Source: Bacillota bacterium
Lineage (GTDB): Bacteria; Bacillota; Clostridia; Oscillospirales; Oscillospiraceae
Assembly: GCA_023395775.1 (NCBI GenBank)
Contig: JAEWYA010000005.1
Coordinates: 1 to 9,248 of the forward strand
DNA: 9,248 nucleotides
Reading direction: 5' to 3'
Part shown: positions 6,852-9,248 of the stretch, piece after piece
Layout of the letters: every line of letters starts with the position of its first letter
Numbering within the stretch: the first letter of the stretch is position 1
Position numbers and translations under genes: made by a program
The notes under the pieces: model-generated
Database searches by the model: none
What the model saw: the letters and a program-made list of their open reading frames with translations, nothing else
What the model was told of the DNA's origin: nothing

Positions 6852-7874
6852 ATGAAAAGAACAAAGATTTCTGCAATCTTTCTGACGATCGCTATGATCC
6901 TGAGCCTGGCCGCCTGCGGCGGGAACAACAACGGTAGCGCGTCCTCCGGCGCGGCGTCCTCGTCCGCGGGGGAGGCCACCCCTGCCGCCTATTCCATCGG
7001 GGCATTGAAAGGCCCCACGGCCATGGGACTTGTGAAGCTGATGCAGGATGCTGAAACCGGCGAGGGCCTGACCAATCAATATACCTTCTCTCTGGCGGCG
7101 TCCGCCGACGAGGTGACGCCCAAGCTGATTCAGGGAGAACTGGATATGGCCTGTGTCCCGGCAAATCTAGCGGCGGTGCTGTATCAGAAGTCCGAGGGGC
7201 AGATTGAAACGCTGGCGGTGAACACCCTGGGCGTCCTCTACATCGTGGAGAACGGAAACGCCGTACAGTCCATGGGCGACCTTCGGGGTATGACCATCGT
7301 GGCGGCGGGAAAGGGCTCCACCCCGGAATACGCCCTGCGGTATCTGTTGAGCGAGAACGGCTTGGACCCGGACAAGGATGTGACCATCGACTGGAAGTCT
7401 GAGCACAGCGAATGCGTGGCGGCTGTGGCCTCCGGCGAGGCCACAGTGGCGTTGCTGCCCCAGCCCTTTGTTGCCGTGGCTCAGAACAAGCTGGGCGATT
7501 TGCGGGTGGCGCTGGACCTGACGGAGGAGTGGAACAAGCTGGATAACGGCAGCAGCCTGATTACCGGCGTGATCGTGGCCCGAAAGGAAGTTGTGGACGC
7601 CAACCCCGCCGCCGTGAAAGCGTTTTTACAGGATTACGCCGCTTCCGTGGATTGGGTGAACGGCAATACCGCCGATGCGGCGCAGCTGATCGGGGACTAT
7701 GACATCGTGGACGCCGCCGTGGCGGAAAAGGCGCTGCCCGCCTGCAACATTGTCTGCCTGACGGGGACGCAGATGCACGACAAGCTCTCCGGCTACCTCT
7801 CCGTGCTGTTCGACCAGAACCCCCAGTCTGTGGGCGGGGCCTTGCCGAAAAATGATTTCTACTTCGGCGCGTAA
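6852..7874 (+). CDS. ABC transporter substrate-binding lipoprotein (NMT1/SsuA-like)
   Basis: A 340-residue secreted lipoprotein that should capture a small solute outside the membrane and pass it to the permease encoded next. Residues 1-21 form a lipoprotein signal: MKRTKIS, a hydrophobic stretch, then LSLAAC with lipidated Cys22. A Ser/Ala/Gly linker (about 23-45) follows. The mature part has the periplasmic-binding type II layout: YSIGALKGPTAMGLVKLM (47-64), ELDMACVPANLAAVL (96-110), SMGDLRGMTIVAAGKGSTPEYALRYLL (140-166), SGEATVALLPQPF (194-206). This resembles the sulfonate/nitrate/taurine and thiamine-precursor binding families, and I cannot tell the ligand. The start is ATG 6852 with GAGG (6841-6844) seven bases upstream; the signal peptide begins exactly there, so the longer frame from 6777 is not used. 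The end overlaps the permease start by 23 bases. Confidence 0.88.
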   Translation: MKRTKISAIFLTIAMILSLAACGGNNNGSASSGAASSSAGEATPAAYSIGALKGPTAMGLVKLMQDAETGEGLTNQYTFSLAASADEVTPKLIQGELDMACVPANLAAVLYQKSEGQIETLAVNTLGVLYIVENGNAVQSMGDLRGMTIVAAGKGSTPEYALRYLLSENGLDPDKDVTIDWKSEHSECVAAVASGEATVALLPQPFVAVAQNKLGDLRVALDLTEEWNKLDNGSSLITGVIVARKEVVDANPAAVKAFLQDYAASVDWVNGNTADAAQLIGDYDIVDAAVAEKALPACNIVCLTGTQMHDKLSGYLSVLFDQNPQSVGGALPKNDFYFGA

Positions 7875-8658
7875 AAACGGAAACCGCCGCCCTCTTGACG
7901 GCGGCTCCCGCCCTGCCTCAAAGGGCGTCCGTGGCTGGGCCGTGGCTTTCTGGCTGCTTTTGTGGCAGCTGGGAGCTATGGCTCTGGGCCAGCGGCTGCT
8001 GCTGCCGTCCCCGGCGGAGGTTCTGGTCTGCCTTGCGCGGCTAGTTGTTACCGCCGATTTCTGGCGCTCGGTGGGCTGGTCCGCCGCCCGGATTTTCAGC
8101 GGATTTCTGATTGCCTGCGCAGCCGGGACTTTGCTGGCGGGCCTGTCCGTGCGTTTTGGGGCCGTCCGGGAGCTGCTTTCCCCGCTGGTTACGGCGATGA
8201 AGGCGGTGCCGGTGGTGTCGTTCATCATTCTGGCGCTGGTGTGGCTGCCTTCCCGGCAGCTGTCCCTGTTTATCTCCGCGCTGATGGTGTTCCCCACGGT
8301 GTATCTGAATCTGCTGGAGGGCGTCGATCACACGGATCGCCGGCTTCTGGAGATGGCGCGGGTGTTCCGCGTGCCGCTGGGCCGTCGGCTGAGAGACATT
8401 TATCTGCCTCAGGCGCTGCCCTGGTTTCGCTCCGCCTGCTCTCTGGGACTGGGGCTTTGTTGGAAGTCCGGCGTGGCGGCAGAGGTCATCGGTCTTCCCG
8501 GGGGATCGGTGGGCGAGCGGCTTTACACCGCCAAAGTCTATCTGGAAACGCCGGAGCTGTTCGCCTGGACGGTGACGATTGTGGCGGTGTCCGCCGTCTT
8601 TGAAAAGCTGATCCTCAGGCTGCTGGACCGAATCGGGGCAAAGGAGGCGAAGCCGTGA
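7852..8658 (+). CDS. ABC transporter permease (SsuC/TauC-like)
   Basis: A 268-residue inner membrane protein of the binding-protein-dependent transport family, expected to form a homodimer channel for the solute delivered by the upstream lipoprotein. The first hydrophobic segment is around 29-46 (WAVAFWLLLWQLGAMAL), followed by LLLPSPAEVL (49-58), as in SsuC proteins. Further likely helices are near 82-101, 115-133, 137-156, 195-213 and 237-256. The cytoplasmic EAA-type coupling loop is at 166-190 (LEMARVFRVPLG...IYLPQALP), with the usual G and the I..P spacing. The start at ATG 7852 overlaps the end of the binding-protein gene and has only a weak ribosome site (G-poor, CCGAAAA), so its translation may depend on coupling. 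The first 27 residues are polar and unusually basic, and a start further in cannot be excluded. The stop overlaps the ATPase start. Confidence 0.88.
   Translation: MISTSARKNGNRRPLDGGSRPASKGVRGWAVAFWLLLWQLGAMALGQRLLLPSPAEVLVCLARLVVTADFWRSVGWSAARIFSGFLIACAAGTLLAGLSVRFGAVRELLSPLVTAMKAVPVVSFIILALVWLPSRQLSLFISALMVFPTVYLNLLEGVDHTDRRLLEMARVFRVPLGRRLRDIYLPQALPWFRSACSLGLGLCWKSGVAAEVIGLPGGSVGERLYTAKVYLETPELFAWTVTIVAVSAVFEKLILRLLDRIGAKEAKP
7884..7905 (+). other. Hairpin at the binding-protein/permease junction
   Basis: CCGCCG (7884-7889) pairs with CGGCGG (7899-7904), or in a shifted register GCCGCC (7886-7891) with GGCGGC (7900-7905). It begins nine bases after the binding-protein stop and lies inside the permease 5' coding region. 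There is no T tract, so it is not a terminator. It may be a stability or processing element that keeps binding-protein message levels higher than permease levels. Confidence 0.35.
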
Positions 8659-9227
8659 CGGTTGAGATCAGGAACCTTTCAAAAGCCTACGGCGGCGTAC
8701 GGGTCCTGCGGGATGTGAATTTGACGCTGGGGCCCGGCGTTACCTGCCTGATGGCCCCCTCCGGCGCGGGAAAGACCACGCTGGTCCGTATCCTGCTGAG
8801 GCTGGAGCGGCCGGACAGCGGTACGGTGACCGGACTGGAGACAGCCTGCCTTTCCGCTGTATTCCAGGAGGACCGTCTGCTGGAGCGGCTGGACGCGGCG
8901 GGGAATCTCCGCTTTGTTCTGGGTGTCGCCTATGACGAGGGGCGGACGGCGGAGCTGCTGAGAGAGCTTGGGCTTGACGGTGTGGGCGGTAAACCCGTTG
9001 GAGAGTATTCCGGCGGCATGAAACGCCGCCTGGCTCTGGCCCGGGCGCTGAGCGTCCCCTTCGATTTCCTTGCGCTGGACGAACCGTTCACCGGTCTGGA
9101 CGGCGAAAACCGGAAAAGAGCCATTGCCTGCATTCGCCGCCGCGCGGCGGGGAAGACGGTTCTGCTGGTAACCCATGGTATGGAGGATGCGTCAGGCCTT
9201 AATGCAAAAATCGTGGGACTTGAATAG
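8655..9227 (+). CDS. ABC transporter ATP-binding protein, short form
   Basis: The cytoplasmic ATPase that drives the importer. All nucleotide-binding motifs are present: Walker A APSGAGKTT (34-42), Q-loop Gln71 in AVFQEDRLL, signature YSGGM (118-122), Walker B FLALDEP (138-144), D-loop GLD (147-149) and the switch His174 in VTHGMEDA. The protein is only 190 residues, whereas SsuB/TauB/ThiZ-type ATPases are usually about 230-260. The missing parts are the segment between Walker A and the signature, which is compact here, and the C-terminal extension after the His switch. It still looks complete in the catalytic core and ends in a normal stop (9225-9227). The start is GTG 8655, overlapping the permease stop (GTGA), with AAGGAGG (8641-8647) seven bases upstream. 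It belongs with the two preceding genes as binding protein, permease and ATPase. Confidence 0.9.
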   Translation: MTVEIRNLSKAYGGVRVLRDVNLTLGPGVTCLMAPSGAGKTTLVRILLRLERPDSGTVTGLETACLSAVFQEDRLLERLDAAGNLRFVLGVAYDEGRTAELLRELGLDGVGGKPVGEYSGGMKRRLALARALSVPFDFLALDEPFTGLDGENRKRAIACIRRRAAGKTVLLVTHGMEDASGLNAKIVGLE

Positions 9228-9248
9228 AACGTGAAAAACTGGGAGCGG

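Noticed and set aside
9228..9248. Start of another gene after the ATPase
   Set aside because: Only 21 bases remain; a GGGAG could be a ribosome binding site but no start codon is in view.

Overview
The window reads as an anaerobic, GC-rich Firmicute of the class Clostridia, probably in the Oscillospiraceae (Oscillibacter/Flavonifractor-like). That placement is inferred from three things: strong GGAGG-type ribosome binding sites with mixed ATG/GTG/TTG starts, the clustered argC-J-B-D-F order, and a TM1266-family protein, which is typical of anaerobes with [FeFe] hydrogenase. All genes are on the + strand and coding density is high. No rRNA, tRNA, CRISPR array, insertion sequence or long repeat was seen.

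Region 1 (1-4716) is an arginine biosynthesis operon: the 3' end of argC, then argJ, argB, argD and argF. ArgB phosphorylates N-acetylglutamate, ArgC reduces it, ArgD transaminates it to N-acetylornithine, ArgJ transfers the acetyl group back to glutamate to release ornithine, and ArgF makes citrulline. ArgJ looks like the acetyl-recycling enzyme. ArgB has the N-terminal helix and C-terminal signature of arginine-sensitive kinases, so feedback control probably acts there. argG, argH and carAB are not in the window.

Region 2 (4717-6311) is a hairpin followed by a good sigma-A-like promoter and a single malQ gene (GH77 4-alpha-glucanotransferase). It appears to be transcribed separately from the arg operon.

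Region 3 (6308-9227) is the most interesting part. Two tandem promoter candidates lead into a structured leader with a GNRA-capped hairpin, a possible antiterminator stem and a strong intrinsic terminator. Beyond the terminator lies a four-gene operon: an 88-residue TM1266-family protein (annotated in databases as a putative iron-only hydrogenase system regulator) starting at TTG, a lipoprotein substrate-binding protein, an ABC permease of the SsuC/TauC type and a short ABC ATPase. The genes are tightly spaced or overlapping. The layout suggests an importer whose expression is set by conditional termination in the leader and which is linked to a hydrogenase-associated protein. The substrate cannot be read from the sequence, and I do not recognise the leader as any known riboswitch class.
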